Shown in pieces: positions 51,901-63,031 of a DNA stretch of 64,000 bases. Source of the stretch: Apostichopus japonicus (taxonomy: Eukaryota > Echinodermata > Holothuroidea > Aspidochirotida > Stichopodidae); assembly GCF_037975245.1 (NCBI RefSeq), contig NC_092580.1, positions 19,580,501 to 19,644,500 of the forward strand, written 5' to 3'. The translations under genes and the position numbers were made by a program. Below the pieces are notes generated by a model, which saw only the letters and a list, made by a program, of their open reading frames with translations, ran no database searches and was not told the origin of the DNA. Each line of letters starts with the position of its first letter. The stretch's first letter is position 1.

Positions 51901-54900
51901 ATACAGGGAGGTATTTCACAAGAGCTAGTACTTTCAATTTGATCCATTAAGTTGAAAAGGTGGGAGAAAGTGTTCAAGAGTACTCAATACAGATATCTAC
52001 ATCTTTTTGGTGTTGTTTTCAATTATTTCTCCTTAATTAAAGTCTCTTATTTTTCTCTCTAATTCTGTTTTCTTTGCAGGAGAAGAAGCTCAGTAAGACA
52101 GAGAGGATCCGTTTTAAAGACGAGGCTGAAATGTTGAAAGGTTTGAGTCATCCAAACATAGTGAGCTTCTATGACTACTGGGAAGTAATTGGGGTAACTC
52201 GAAGGAAACACATAGTACTGGTCACGGAACTCATGACATCTGGTACCTTAAAAACGTAAGCCTATCTCTGCTATATTTCTTTTGCTTTTCTTTTTCATGA
52301 TTTTTGTCCTTTTACGAATCTCTGTGAAAATGATGGAGTTGTCAGAAATGTGCAGGGTTCGTTTTGCGACATGCTTCAAGTTTGCATTCCATCGTTACAG
52401 ACTGAACTTGTTTGAAATGGAATAAACATGTATCCGGATGTGCTTCATTGTGTGTTATGATGAATGCATGCAAAAATCATCAGACTAGTACTGACAGGTG
52501 CTGAAATTAGAATTAAGTTGTTATTAAGTTAGTAAAGTTTTCCTCAGCCTACCCTTACCATACGATAATATTTGCGAAGATTGCAAGACTTTGCCAAAAT
52601 GTGTGATACTGCATGTGTGACTATACAAACTAGGTTTGTTAATACAACTGTGTTGGCCAGTCATGGTAGGCTTCGGGTCCAAGTTGGAATGTTTCTTTAT
52701 GATCATGCCTGTACATATATCATGCAGGGACTGGTATCATAATAAGCTGGTTGCCTAGGCCCTTGGACAGTTTAGAATTTTGTTAAGGTTGCCTCAATGT
52801 GGAAGTTGATAATCCTTCAAGATTAGAGTATAAGGGAAGGTCTGATGGTTTACCTTTAAGGTAAAATGTACCCATTGTCTCTTACACAAGCTTGAGAATA
52901 GATTTGGTCTTCTGATGTGAAGTTTCTATCATCTTTAATTCTTCAGCAATGGCTTGCAACTCATCTTAGCTATAGATTAGTATAAGTATGGTAATGACTT
53001 TGTGTTCATGTTTTGTCTGTATAGGTATATGCACAATATAATACATGTGATGAAGAAAGGGGCTTAAATGAGAAGTTCCCCTTATGCTGGCATGGATCAA
53101 TATTGTCATTGCTTCCTGCTACAAAAGTGTTCCAAGTTAAACATATCTTATCTGTATGTAGAATGTGTGAATCTCTTCCAGGTTACTAAACTTTGCAGTT
53201 GTGACCCACAATGCTATTTATTCATTAGATTTTTCCTTTTCTTTTTGGGGACGGGGGCGGGGTAAGAGAGGGGTAAGGGAACTGGGATGGACAGGAGTAA
53301 AATCTGACGAGACATATAAATTCTCACTGTCCTTTTTTTACTTGTAGGTACTTGAGAAGGTTCAAGGGATTAAAGGTGAAGGTGCTCAGAAGCTGGTGTC
53401 GTCAGATTTTGAAAGGACTCTTATTTCTTCATACGAGGCAGCCACCGATCATTCATCGAGATCTCAAATGTGACAATATTTTTATAACAGGAACCTCCGG
53501 CTCTGTAAAGATTGGTGACTTAGGCTTGGCTACTCTCAAGAAAAGTTCTTTTGCTAAAAGTGTCATAGGTAAAAAAAAATTCTTTCTCTTCTTTTTCTTT
53601 CTTTCTTTGAGCAGAAAATTGTTATCTTGTCAAGAAGTAACCATGTTTATGTGGTTTTCAATAAGTGCAAAACACAGCAAAGCTGGGAAGAGTAAATCAA
53701 ATTACTCTCGCTGACGATATATTGAGATTCTATATTTGCCTGTCAGTCTGTTAGCTTGCACCGTGAGTGGCATCCTCCTTCTGGAAATCTTATTAGGCGG
53801 ATTCTTCCATTAGATTGATTAAAACAAGCAGTCTCAGTTTAAATGTTACTGTAGTGGAGGGGGGGGGGAGTAGAATCCATGATATTACAACATACTCCAA
53901 GAATATCATGTTGCTTTGTGGCACAGTTCTGAGAACTTGACTGACTATGCAAAGTATGAATACAGGAAGTAAATTTGTATAGCTATCACATGATATTCAG
54001 TGTGTGTTTCATTTCAAGAGGGTAAAGTTAAAAGTTCACATGTCTGAACTTAAGAATTTGTCTTGTCCAGAGATAAAATAGAGGCTTAGGGATTTCTTTG
54101 AAAATGTTCAGACTTTGTTGACGACTCAGTATTTCTGTTTGATTGATTTATCTCTGTGGTTGTTAAGTTTAAGCTTTAACCATGTCAATTGAGCTTCCTT
54201 CAGGTGGGTGTGCCAACCCTTAGAAAAAGTTCTAAATTTCTTGTGAAGTTCAATTACAGTTTCCACTAAAAATTCAGGTTGTAATTTCCTAACCACTTTC
54301 TGACGACATTTCTTCTAATTGGTCAAAGCAGGTGACATAGTTTCACTTCATACATGTCATGTTCATGCATTGATGAGATAAGTACGGTGTTGCATATAAA
54401 TAAGAAAGGAAAACACAGGAGAATATTTCATACTTGAAAGTAAGTGGTCTTATTATGAAAAAGCTGACCTGTTTTGGATATTTCAACCAGTTTCTAAAAT
54501 AAAAACTATTTAAAAGAAAATATTTTCAAGTTTTGTTACTGGATTACTTTCAGATCCATCCCGTACAGTAAACCCTTTTCATAGGTCATTGCAACTTTTA
54601 CATGCATTGTACATAGCGGAGAAGAATGGGAACAAAATATGATTTACCCTTCAAGAACCTCTTTGAAAGCACTCACAGATCTGCAAAATTTGAATTTTAA
54701 AATTTTTTCTGGTATTCATGTAAATTTAACTCTGGTTCATTCTTGATGATGTTGTCATAATGCATGTATGTATGAAGAATGGGTGAAGTTTGTCAGTGGG
54801 GTAGCTTTGTATGATTCAGTGGTGGACTATTCAGCAGGGTGTTGTACAGTAGATGGAATTGACCTTCAGACACCGTTTGCTACTGTATACAATGAATAGG

Positions 54901-57900
54901 GATTTATTTTGAATTAGTCCAAGATCAATACCACAGTTCAGTAGTTTACCTTGAACAAGAATATTATGGATACAGTAGGCTCTTTGTTGGGATGCTGGGC
55001 TCGGTTATGTGTCATTGTTGATGACGAGCCGAGACTGTCTGTCAGGAAAGTTGCAGTGGAAGGGCAGATGGTGGTATCTGCTACACATGAGTGTGTGTGC
55101 CCTGAAATTACTTGTGGTCCTTGCACCTGTTTTCTTTTGTTTCCTCTTCATGTAATTTATCTCTTCATGTAATTTATATTTACTCAGGGAGTCAGTTAAT
55201 GGAACTTGTATTTGTTCATGGCAGTTTTGTGGTGTATGAATATTTCTTGTCATCAAATATCAAAATTTATGACAGTAGATGTAGCTCATGGGAACACACC
55301 ACCAAGTACTTTGACGTTTGTGTAGCAGTTTGGCAATTTGGTTTAGCATTTTGTTGTATTACATACCATAGACCTGGATATTAGTCATTGCTGCTTTTTA
55401 CATACATATGGGACTTAAAATCAAAGTTTCAAGAGGCAAGAAAACATGTTGTGCGTAATAACCATGATCCTAAAGATAATGTGGAAATGCCATGTTTTCG
55501 ATATTCATTGCAAAACATATAGACGTTTTGATAAATCCTACTAATTTGATCTCATTATGAATTGTGACATAGTTACAGTCTTGGCCTCTGATATTTACCA
55601 TTCACATTGCTCACATGTCTTTACACAACTACTTCACTCTCATTGTGCATTGCTGTGGAAAAAGAAAAAATTCTGTTACTTTTTGTCTATGAAATCTCTT
55701 TCACATTGGATTAAAATTTCTTCCATTTTATTACTGCTATGATAGCAGAAATTACATGATCCTCTCACATTCTTGACTCTGCCATATTTACCCTTGTACC
55801 ATGGTTAATTTGCCATGACAAGCTAAACCACCATGCTTCCTATACAATCTGTGAACCTCTCGCAAAACTGCTCCCTATGGCTCCCTACTGGACATCTCAC
55901 TTGAATTAGTTAATGGGAATATCTAAATTTAGGTTTAGTTAATTGTTGACTTTTCACTGATAATGGACATATGCATGCTCAGATAAGAAAGACCCTTTAG
56001 GCTTCAGTACAGTACGCATTTAAGAGTCGGAGCTTATTGAACTATCCTCATTTACTTCGTACCTCGCTTACCTGTCTCCCCACAACCTTAGCACTCTCTA
56101 GCTCCAGGCACAATGTTAAAAGGTTTACCAGTTTGTTCTAGGAACGGTGGAACGAGAGTGCTAAGGTTGTGGGGAGACAGGTAAGCTTGTCACTTGTAAA
56201 TATTCACCAATAAGTTTTGGAACATGCAGGACACCAAAAAGTTTGCTTATTATATGAATTTTCATTGTTGTCTTTAAATCTCTTTGTTGTTAGGAATAAG
56301 ATCACTCAGAAATATGGTGACAAAATCTTATCGCTCTGTGATATGCTAGATACACTTTGAGATATATAATGCAACTTATGTAATACATGTAAAACATTAC
56401 TTTTTGTGGTCTGCCTTAGAATGTCACCTCTCCTCAGGCACATGTTTCTCATTAGCTGTTATAATTGTGATTATGCAAAACAGACTTTTATTTTCTTGTG
56501 GCTTTTACCAATTTTCCACACATTAAAGACCTTTAAGCAGAAATATGCTTGTCTTGTCTGAATGTATTTGCTCCTAAACATTGAGTACAAAAATGTTTTT
56601 AAGAAGGTTTCAGTTCAAGGTCTTCTAGTTGCACGCTTGTTTAGTAGGTAACCCCTTCCCCCCCCCCCCCCCCCTCCTACCTTCCCTCCATTGAAATGCT
56701 TTGGTACAGGTTAGATTGAGTACTCTGTTAGTTTAGCCATATAGTGTCATAAAACATGGTTTATAGTAAGATCCGTCTCTTCGGAAGAAATACCAACATG
56801 TAGAGTACCACATCTAGCTCAGCAGAGTTACCCATGGCTGCTGCTACAGTATGAGAATTCAAATGACTATATAGCTATTTCGACGAAGTCGATTGCTGCC
56901 GGATTACTTTAGGTGTTTGTGGGTAGATTGGGAGGAAGAGGAAGTGAACGCTAACTAACCAGTCAGTATTTCGGAAGTGGGTCACAAGGAGACTAGCGTT
57001 ATCCTATAATCCCAAATTATTTTGAGGCTGGAAATTCCCGGAATGCATATAAGAGAGATCTGGGTAGGTTAGTTAAATTATCTTCTGTAAATATCCAAGG
57101 CCATCAAAGATTTGGATTTTCATGGTACCTTTATATGGGGCAGTAGTCATGCTGGGTGGTTTGAGAATGTGATCCTAATCCTTTCCCATTGAAAAGAAAA
57201 GCTAGTTTGGAATGTACAAATACACTGGGTTCTAAGTAGTGGTGTTACCTAGCAACAGTTGTTTACATCTTTTAATTCATTCACAAATGTCTGTGTCCTT
57301 GAATGAGTAATATATCTTAATAGTCTCTATGATCTTTCATTTGTAAATCACATGTTTATCAACAATCAGTGAGCTACAGCAGACATGTACTGTACGTTTA
57401 GAAATCATATTTGTAAAACATAATTGAGTAATAGTTTAGGGTATTATATCAAAGTGGAGGTTGTTGTCTTTTGTTTCCATATAACTACAGTACAAATGCA
57501 TATCATTAAATCATAAATGGATTGTAAATCTTTTGTATTAAGATAATTTTTAATTGATAATACTTTATGCTCATTGTTTATAGTCTACGGTAGCCTGTAC
57601 AGAGCAGATGTGCACTGTTAACTTTGCCTGTCATTCTGCGATGTGGGCAGTGCTGTTGTATGTTGTGATGAATCTTGTCATTTTTTTAACAAAAAGAAAT
57701 ATCAGATCAACCTTAAATATAATTCAATAAATTTAAAAAAATGAGTCTGGTGAGAAAGTGGAATATCGTCATGAATAGCTACTGGCTATTTCATGAACAG
57801 CCTTTTTGAGCTTTTTAAGGTCAGTAACGTTTCCATGCATAAAGGATAACATTGAAGTTGATCACAATAAGACATCTTCTGAAAGGTTTGTCACCAATTG

Positions 57901-60900
57901 AAGGTTAGTGAGTGAATTAATGAAATCTGAATCGATGAGTTTCATGAGTCAGACACTCATTCATGATTTAAGTACTAAAGCATGACTTAAGGCAAAAAAG
58001 TTTGATATGTCATAGTCGAGATGTTCAGTCTTAAGATACGATAAATTACTGGAATGCCCCTATCGGACTAGATTGATGTGATTTTGGCTCATCAGTGCAG
58101 ACCTTAATGTTAATTTTATCTAATTGACTAATTCTAATAAATCAACCAAAACATGTTCTTTTCATGTCATATATAAATAAGGCATTGTTGGATGACCTTT
58201 AACAAAATTTGTCTCCTACACGGGTAGGTCTCCAAGTCAGCTTTTAAACTCTTTTATAAATCATATTGGAATTTTTTTTCACATTTTTTTTCCATATTCA
58301 CTTCACTAAATTTGAAATGAAACTTGAACAGTCAAACCTAGGGACACATAATTTGGATTTAGTACGAAAATAACATCACAAAATTTGAACACAATTAACA
58401 AAAAAACAAAAAAACTTTTAAACAGTCAGTACTTGAGTTGTTTTGTCTGTCTGTCAACATCACAGCTCGTTGTGTAGTATGTTCATTCAGGTACAATACA
58501 ATAGTGCATATCACTGATGATGTCTGACTTAATTATGAGGCATTACTCAAATTTACTCAATCTAATCTAGATTTGCTTCTTGAATATGTTGGTTTAATTT
58601 CCCTTGTGTGAGATTTGACTTGTTGTGAATCCCCACTGTAACTTCTCTGTAACCTCCCTTGGCTCCAAACTCTGCAACCACTTTGTAAAAATACCCACAG
58701 AACAATTTACTTGATTGGCATTATTAGTATGTTCTTTGATATCAAATGTTTCAAAATATATGGATCTAGCAAACAATAATATTTGGGTATAAATATTTCA
58801 AGTTTCTTTACGGAGACAGGAAATAGCAATAGAAAACCCTCAAATTGCAAAGAAAACAGAAAAACTTGAATATAATACTAATAATATCAAATTCTGTTGA
58901 ATAGTACTGGTCATCTGGTTCTAGATAATATCATCAATTTATACTGGTAACTCCAGAGTCCCACCCGATGGTTTGTACATGATTTAAATTTTTTTTTACA
59001 AATAATTCTGTGAGACTACTGTAGCATTACCACTATACCATAAAGTGTTTACAAAAGTGTTCATTATGAACTTTCTTGAAGCTTGAAATATGTGATGTTT
59101 AGACATCCTGATGCAGGAAGACATGTGGCATGTTACGTCAGTTATGGTTTACTCTATAGATTTACTACCATAAACTTATGATGGGAGATTAAAACTAACA
59201 ATGGGGTGACGCTCATATCATGATGATGTATACAGATTAAAGTATACTGGTTTTAGGTTACAATGATGTTCAAACACTGACTTAATCAGTAAACTGACGA
59301 TAAAAGAAATTTTTATGTCAATAAAATGGTCAAGCTTTTGGCACACGATGTCGTTGTGGTATCATACTCATACAGAGAGTGGTTCAAAGATAGATGATGG
59401 TCCTGGAAAAATTATGTTAACTAAGCCCACATTAATTGCACACATAGTTATTGACCAAAGACATAAACTACAAAGATTTGTCAATGACTTACAGTTACAA
59501 GGCTGTGATTTAAATCTGTCAGAAAAGCTAATTAAGCTAATAAATTGCATTTGCTGTGCTAGTCATAAGTCAACTATTTCAATATTCATGTAAACTAACT
59601 TGATATATACTAGAACAGTAATTTTGTTGATTGTAATGGATTACATCATCATTACAGTATGTCCTCCGTAATGCTCAAGCCACTCATAAATTGATAACCA
59701 AAGCTGACCAGTTACTTTAAGTATGTTAATTATACTTACCATCATGTTCGTATGTTTTTAACTTGTTAGGAACCCCAGAATTTATGGCTCCCGAGATGTA
59801 TGAAGAACACTACGATGAGGCTGTAGATGTCTACGCATTTGGAATGTGCATGCTTGAAATGGCCACGTCGGAATACCCGTACTCTGAATGTTTAAACCCT
59901 GCCCAGATTTACAAGAAGGTCACATCGGTAAGTTTTACTGCACAATATGAAAGGTGTTTTATTTTCATCCTTCGCAAGAAGGTTCTTCAAACATAACTGA
60001 AAGTGTAGGGGTGTTCTTTGATTAGGGTAATGGATCAAAATATCACTCCCCATTACCTGTCAAACAGATCAATACAATCAACACAAGGTGGAGGTTGGGG
60101 GTGGGGGTGGTTATCTTCCATCTTGTGGTCATTCTGGAATTATTTTATAACCCTGTTCATTCAGAAATGGTTGGATAATCTTGCCATATTGAGTGACCTA
60201 GAACAAACACTGAGTAATTTATGCTTTCCTGAAATCAGTGTTCCAATTTGTAAGGTCAGTCAGAGTACATGTTAGAAGCTGCTGAGGTTTGGCTTTAAAG
60301 GTCATCACTACTGACCCCAATTAATCTAGAAATTTAGATCATGGTCACCCATGATGGAATTTCAACTTAGCATTATAATGCCACTCTAAATGTAGTTATC
60401 CACACTGAGACTTTCCACAGTGTATTTTAGCACTCCTGAATTTCTGTGAAAATGTAGTAAATCAGAACTGCTTCTAAGGATATATTTTTGAACACTGCTA
60501 GCAACTTTAAGCATTTAAAATGTTGGTCCAATATTTATGACTTTTATCTTGTTTGATGTGCATGAAGCGAGCGGGAGATGATAAGGTTGATGAAATGTTT
60601 TGTGGTGGCCAACTTGACCGACCTATAAGAATGCTGATTGTGGTAACTCTCTCCTTGGAATTTTTGCGATCTGTTGTGTATCAATCGTTAAATGCCGCTC
60701 AGCAAATGACAATGTTGAGTTCAGAATGTATAAATTATGTAAAACAATTCATCGTTTGGGCTGCGTAGTCGGGTAGCAACTTGACCAAAATGGTGGAAAA
60801 TGTCATTTGCTGGGATAGATAAGTGCTACTACTATTCAGAGAGCGTCTGGTTGATTCGATTTTTTCCGTCAGTCGTAAAAAGGAAACTTCACTTTCTCAG

Positions 60901-63031
60901 TTTTAATGCAGTAGCATGCATTACTACTCTCTGGGTAGCTGACAGTGTTATAGTCAATTTTTTCATAACAGAAGTAAATCATTGAAGTCATAACTACCCT
61001 CAGTGTATACTAGCAGCTGACAAAAATGTTTAGGCATAGCACTTTGGCAGGTTATTGATTTATGTTGTTGGCCAGGATACAGTTCATTGCATTCATCATC
61101 TCAAATTGCTACTATGGCTGCTCAGTGAGGGTTTGAGAATTCTCCTCTCATCCAGCTGCTGCTGGCTAAGACTTGACTAGCATTAGCAGCAGCAGGCAGA
61201 TAAAATCACTCTGTGTAAATCAACAATGCAGTTTCCGCTGGGAATATGTTGACAATAAGTTAGTAGAATGGTAACTTTGAAAATTTATGGTTGATGTTCA
61301 TTTACGCTATCAAGCATTCATGGTGTTAGACTGAGATTGAGTGCTCTCCATCTTATTCTCTCCCTATCTCTCTCTGTCTCTTCCAGACAGCAGTGAGTCA
61401 ATACAATAGGTGTTAATTTAAAGTGCTCGCTGCATTTTTAAAGCATGTGTGCATTTTTGTAGACCTCCTATATGCATCATGCTATGGAATGCAGAGCTAT
61501 TCATTCAATTCAAGATGTGCATTCAAGCTTTTAATCTGTGTCTCAGGTTGGGTTTGCTGTTCTTCTTGTTTTTTCAAGGACTTGTTGACCTTCAGATGGT
61601 TGTTGTGGAGAGAGAACTGAAAGTTTGAACACAGAAACATACACATGTATGCACATGTTTGGTGTTGTTTGCGTTAAATTGTTGTTCATCTTTGCCTAGA
61701 GGGGCGTAGTTTCAATGGTGTTGCAATCACACTACAGAATGTTAAAATTGCGTATAACTACAGAGATTTCAGCTGTCGACTGAAGGTGTTGAGTATTCTT
61801 TACATAGAGGGCTCAATTCAGTGAGGCCGTAAACCTGGTCATAAGTTGAAATACATTTCATTAGATGCTTTTGAAAATCACTAATTGGTACTTAACATGC
61901 AGCAGATGCTCAGGTAAATGTACACACTCTTGATGTATGTGTATGGATACATTTACTTTGTTACATTTCCAATGCCTTCCTAAGCCGTAATGTTAGCTTT
62001 GCACAGTTCCAGTTGTATTAAAGTGTGAAGTGCAGACTCGTGATACAAGTACAACAGCATGAGTATGAACACCAGCAGAATTCCCCTTGGTATGAGTATG
62101 AGTACAAGGTTCTAAGCCAGAGTGCAAGATCTTAAACTTGAATTAGTTTGAGTACAACTTCAAGAGGGTCATTACAAGTACAGGCAACTATGCTAAATTA
62201 CTAATGTGAATACAGCAGACTCCATATGTAGTGTTCTGGTTTACTGTACCACTTTGTGTGAAAGTGAGTACAATTGATTTGTGTAAGTGGGCCTGTTATA
62301 TAGTAGGCGATACAGTAGCAACTGAATGAAAAGAACGATTTTCCATTTGGTTCAAGAAGTGAGAAACATTGCCTAGACTGTGTAGCACTTTTTAGGGTTC
62401 TTTAATTCAAGTTTCACTTTTCATGGGGTATCCTTTGGAAAAAGAAATACAAAAAGTGAGTTCACGAAACAACTACTTGAAGTGTAATTGTTCAATTCAT
62501 TTCTGGATAAGGATGGCATGTTTGGAAAATAAGATGTAAGATGGCTTTGAGTTTATATGTAGGATACTAACAAAACATATATGTTTATGAATTTACTTCA
62601 CTCCTCTCTTACCTGTCTCCATTCTACATATGCACTCAAATCTACCTAACTTACAAAAGTTGGTAACATCTTAGCAGTACTTGCCACTCAAGCAGTTACT
62701 GCATTTTAATGCGTTTTTAAGTTGTTGACATGGTTTTGTCATCTTTATCAAGATGGTGGATACAATGTTTTTGTGTTTTGGTTTGATAACAGAAATTTTG
62801 GTCATGGTGCAGTTTCAGTGGTTAACCACTATGAAACCCTATCAGACAGTCCATATACATTGTCTTAGTATGATCTCCTGTGTAGTATGGTAGTAATAAA
62901 ACCAAGAAAAAAGATCAAAATTCCTCTCTTCTGTTCCCACAGGGTGTACCACCAGCCAGTTTTGAGAAGGTGACTGACCCCAAAATCAAGCAGATCATCA
63001 ATGGTTGTATCTGCACCAATCGGGAGGAAAG
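45172..63031 (+). CDS. WNK (with-no-lysine) serine/threonine kinase, N-terminal 472 residues; gene continues past the window
   Basis: Five exons join in frame: 45172-45942, 52080-52255, 53348-53568, 59770-59927 and 62943-63031. Residues 1-220 or so are a polar, probably disordered N-terminus. The kinase domain starts near 224 ([21 protein letters not shown]). The usual subdomain II lysine is absent: the VAWCEL motif has Cys254, and Lys237 in the glycine-rich loop takes its place, which defines the WNK family. The catalytic loop is HRDLKCDN (Asp354), the metal motif is DLG rather than DFG (Asp373), and the activation loop keeps SSFAKS with Ser383 and Ser387 matching WNK1 Ser378 and Ser382. Leu374 and Leu376 match the WNK1 chloride-site leucines. 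Known WNKs are cytosolic chloride and osmotic sensors that phosphorylate SPAK/OSR1 and so control cation-chloride cotransporters. The last exon ends in phase 2 in the C-lobe; the long C-terminal region lies to the right. Confidence 0.96.
45943..52079 (+). other. WNK intron after first coding exon (6,137 bases)
   Basis: The intron runs from a GTAGGT donor to a TTTTCTTTGCAG acceptor. It holds a short triplicated TCTTGGACAAA motif (46191-46241), a fold-back element with arms 47333-47596 and 48194-48444, a G run at about 50732-50740, and a partial copy of a dispersed repeat near 51606-51650. No extra exon was recognised. Confidence 0.85.
47333..48444. mobile_element. Fold-back element in the first WNK intron, ~1.1 kb
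   Basis: Arms 47333-47596 and 48194-48444 are inverted copies with small differences. Shared blocks include CCATGGTCCACAAGATC, GTACCCACAATTGACAGCAG and ATGCCCCCACCTACTGGGC on the plus strand of the left arm, all found reversed on the right. The spacer of about 600 bp has no recognised protein. I could not identify a target duplication, and the outer ends are approximate. Confidence 0.75.
52080..52255 (+). CDS. WNK second coding exon (residues 258-316)
   Basis: The exon opens phase 0 after TTTGCAG and closes phase 2 at AC|GTAAGC. It encodes [20 protein letters not shown], containing the alpha-C helix glutamate region, then the [12 protein letters not shown] motif and a [16 protein letters not shown] stretch that covers the hinge. 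All are near-identical in pattern to vertebrate WNKs. Confidence 0.95.
52256..53347 (+). other. WNK intron (1,092 bases)
   Basis: GTAAGC donor to TTTTTTACTTGTAG acceptor. I see no repeats or exons of note; a short G-rich patch lies near 53248-53285. Confidence 0.85.
53348..53568 (+). CDS. WNK third coding exon (residues 316-390, catalytic and activation loops)
   Basis: The exon completes the Thr codon begun in the previous exon and ends after the first base of Gly390. It carries [17 protein letters not shown], the catalytic HRDLKCDN, the DLGLATL metal and chloride-site motif, and the activation-loop SSFAKSVIG. The donor is GTAAAA followed by more A and then a T-rich tract, weaker than the other donors in this gene. 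Reading through it adds 48 codons before a stop at 53712-53714. Confidence 0.95.
53569..59769 (+). other. WNK intron (6,201 bases)
   Basis: The intron lies between GTAAAA and a TTTTTAACTTGTTAG acceptor. It contains a G run at about 53859-53867, a perfect 33-bp inverted repeat (56066-56098 and 56154-56186), and a long C run at about 56656-56674. No additional exon was recognised. CpG is scarce: about 8 counted by hand in 58001-59000. Confidence 0.85.
56066..56186. repeat. Perfect 33-bp inverted repeat with a 55-base loop
   Basis: The arms are 56066-56098 and 56154-56186. They begin GCTTACCTGTCTCCCC and are exact reverse complements. The right arm contains ACAGGTAAGC, a consensus splice-donor sequence, on the plus strand. 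Confidence 0.93.
59770..59927 (+). CDS. WNK fourth coding exon (residues 390-442)
   Basis: The exon completes Gly390 and reads [20 protein letters not shown], the P+1 loop and APE motif, followed by [20 protein letters not shown] and [10 protein letters not shown]. It ends phase 0 at a TCG|GTAAGT donor. The EYPYSEC and QIYKKVTS runs are characteristic of WNKs. Confidence 0.96.
59928..62942 (+). other. WNK intron (3,015 bases)
   Basis: GTAAGT donor to TTCTGTTCCCACAG acceptor. It holds a GT/GGGGGT-rich patch near 60088-60112 and a copy of a dispersed repeat at about 62585-62680. Open frames in it are short and unsupported. Confidence 0.85.
62943..63031 (+). CDS. WNK fifth coding exon (residues 443-472)
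   Basis: The exon opens phase 0 and reads [20 protein letters not shown] then [10 protein letters not shown], the C-lobe segment around the invariant Arg of kinase subdomain XI. It ends phase 2 at AG|GTAAGG. The rest of the gene is beyond 64000. Confidence 0.95.

Noticed and set aside
53569-53714. Extension of the WNK third exon as normal coding sequence
   Set aside because: WNK homology stops exactly at the GT and resumes at 59770 in matching phase, so this is intron in the main transcript.
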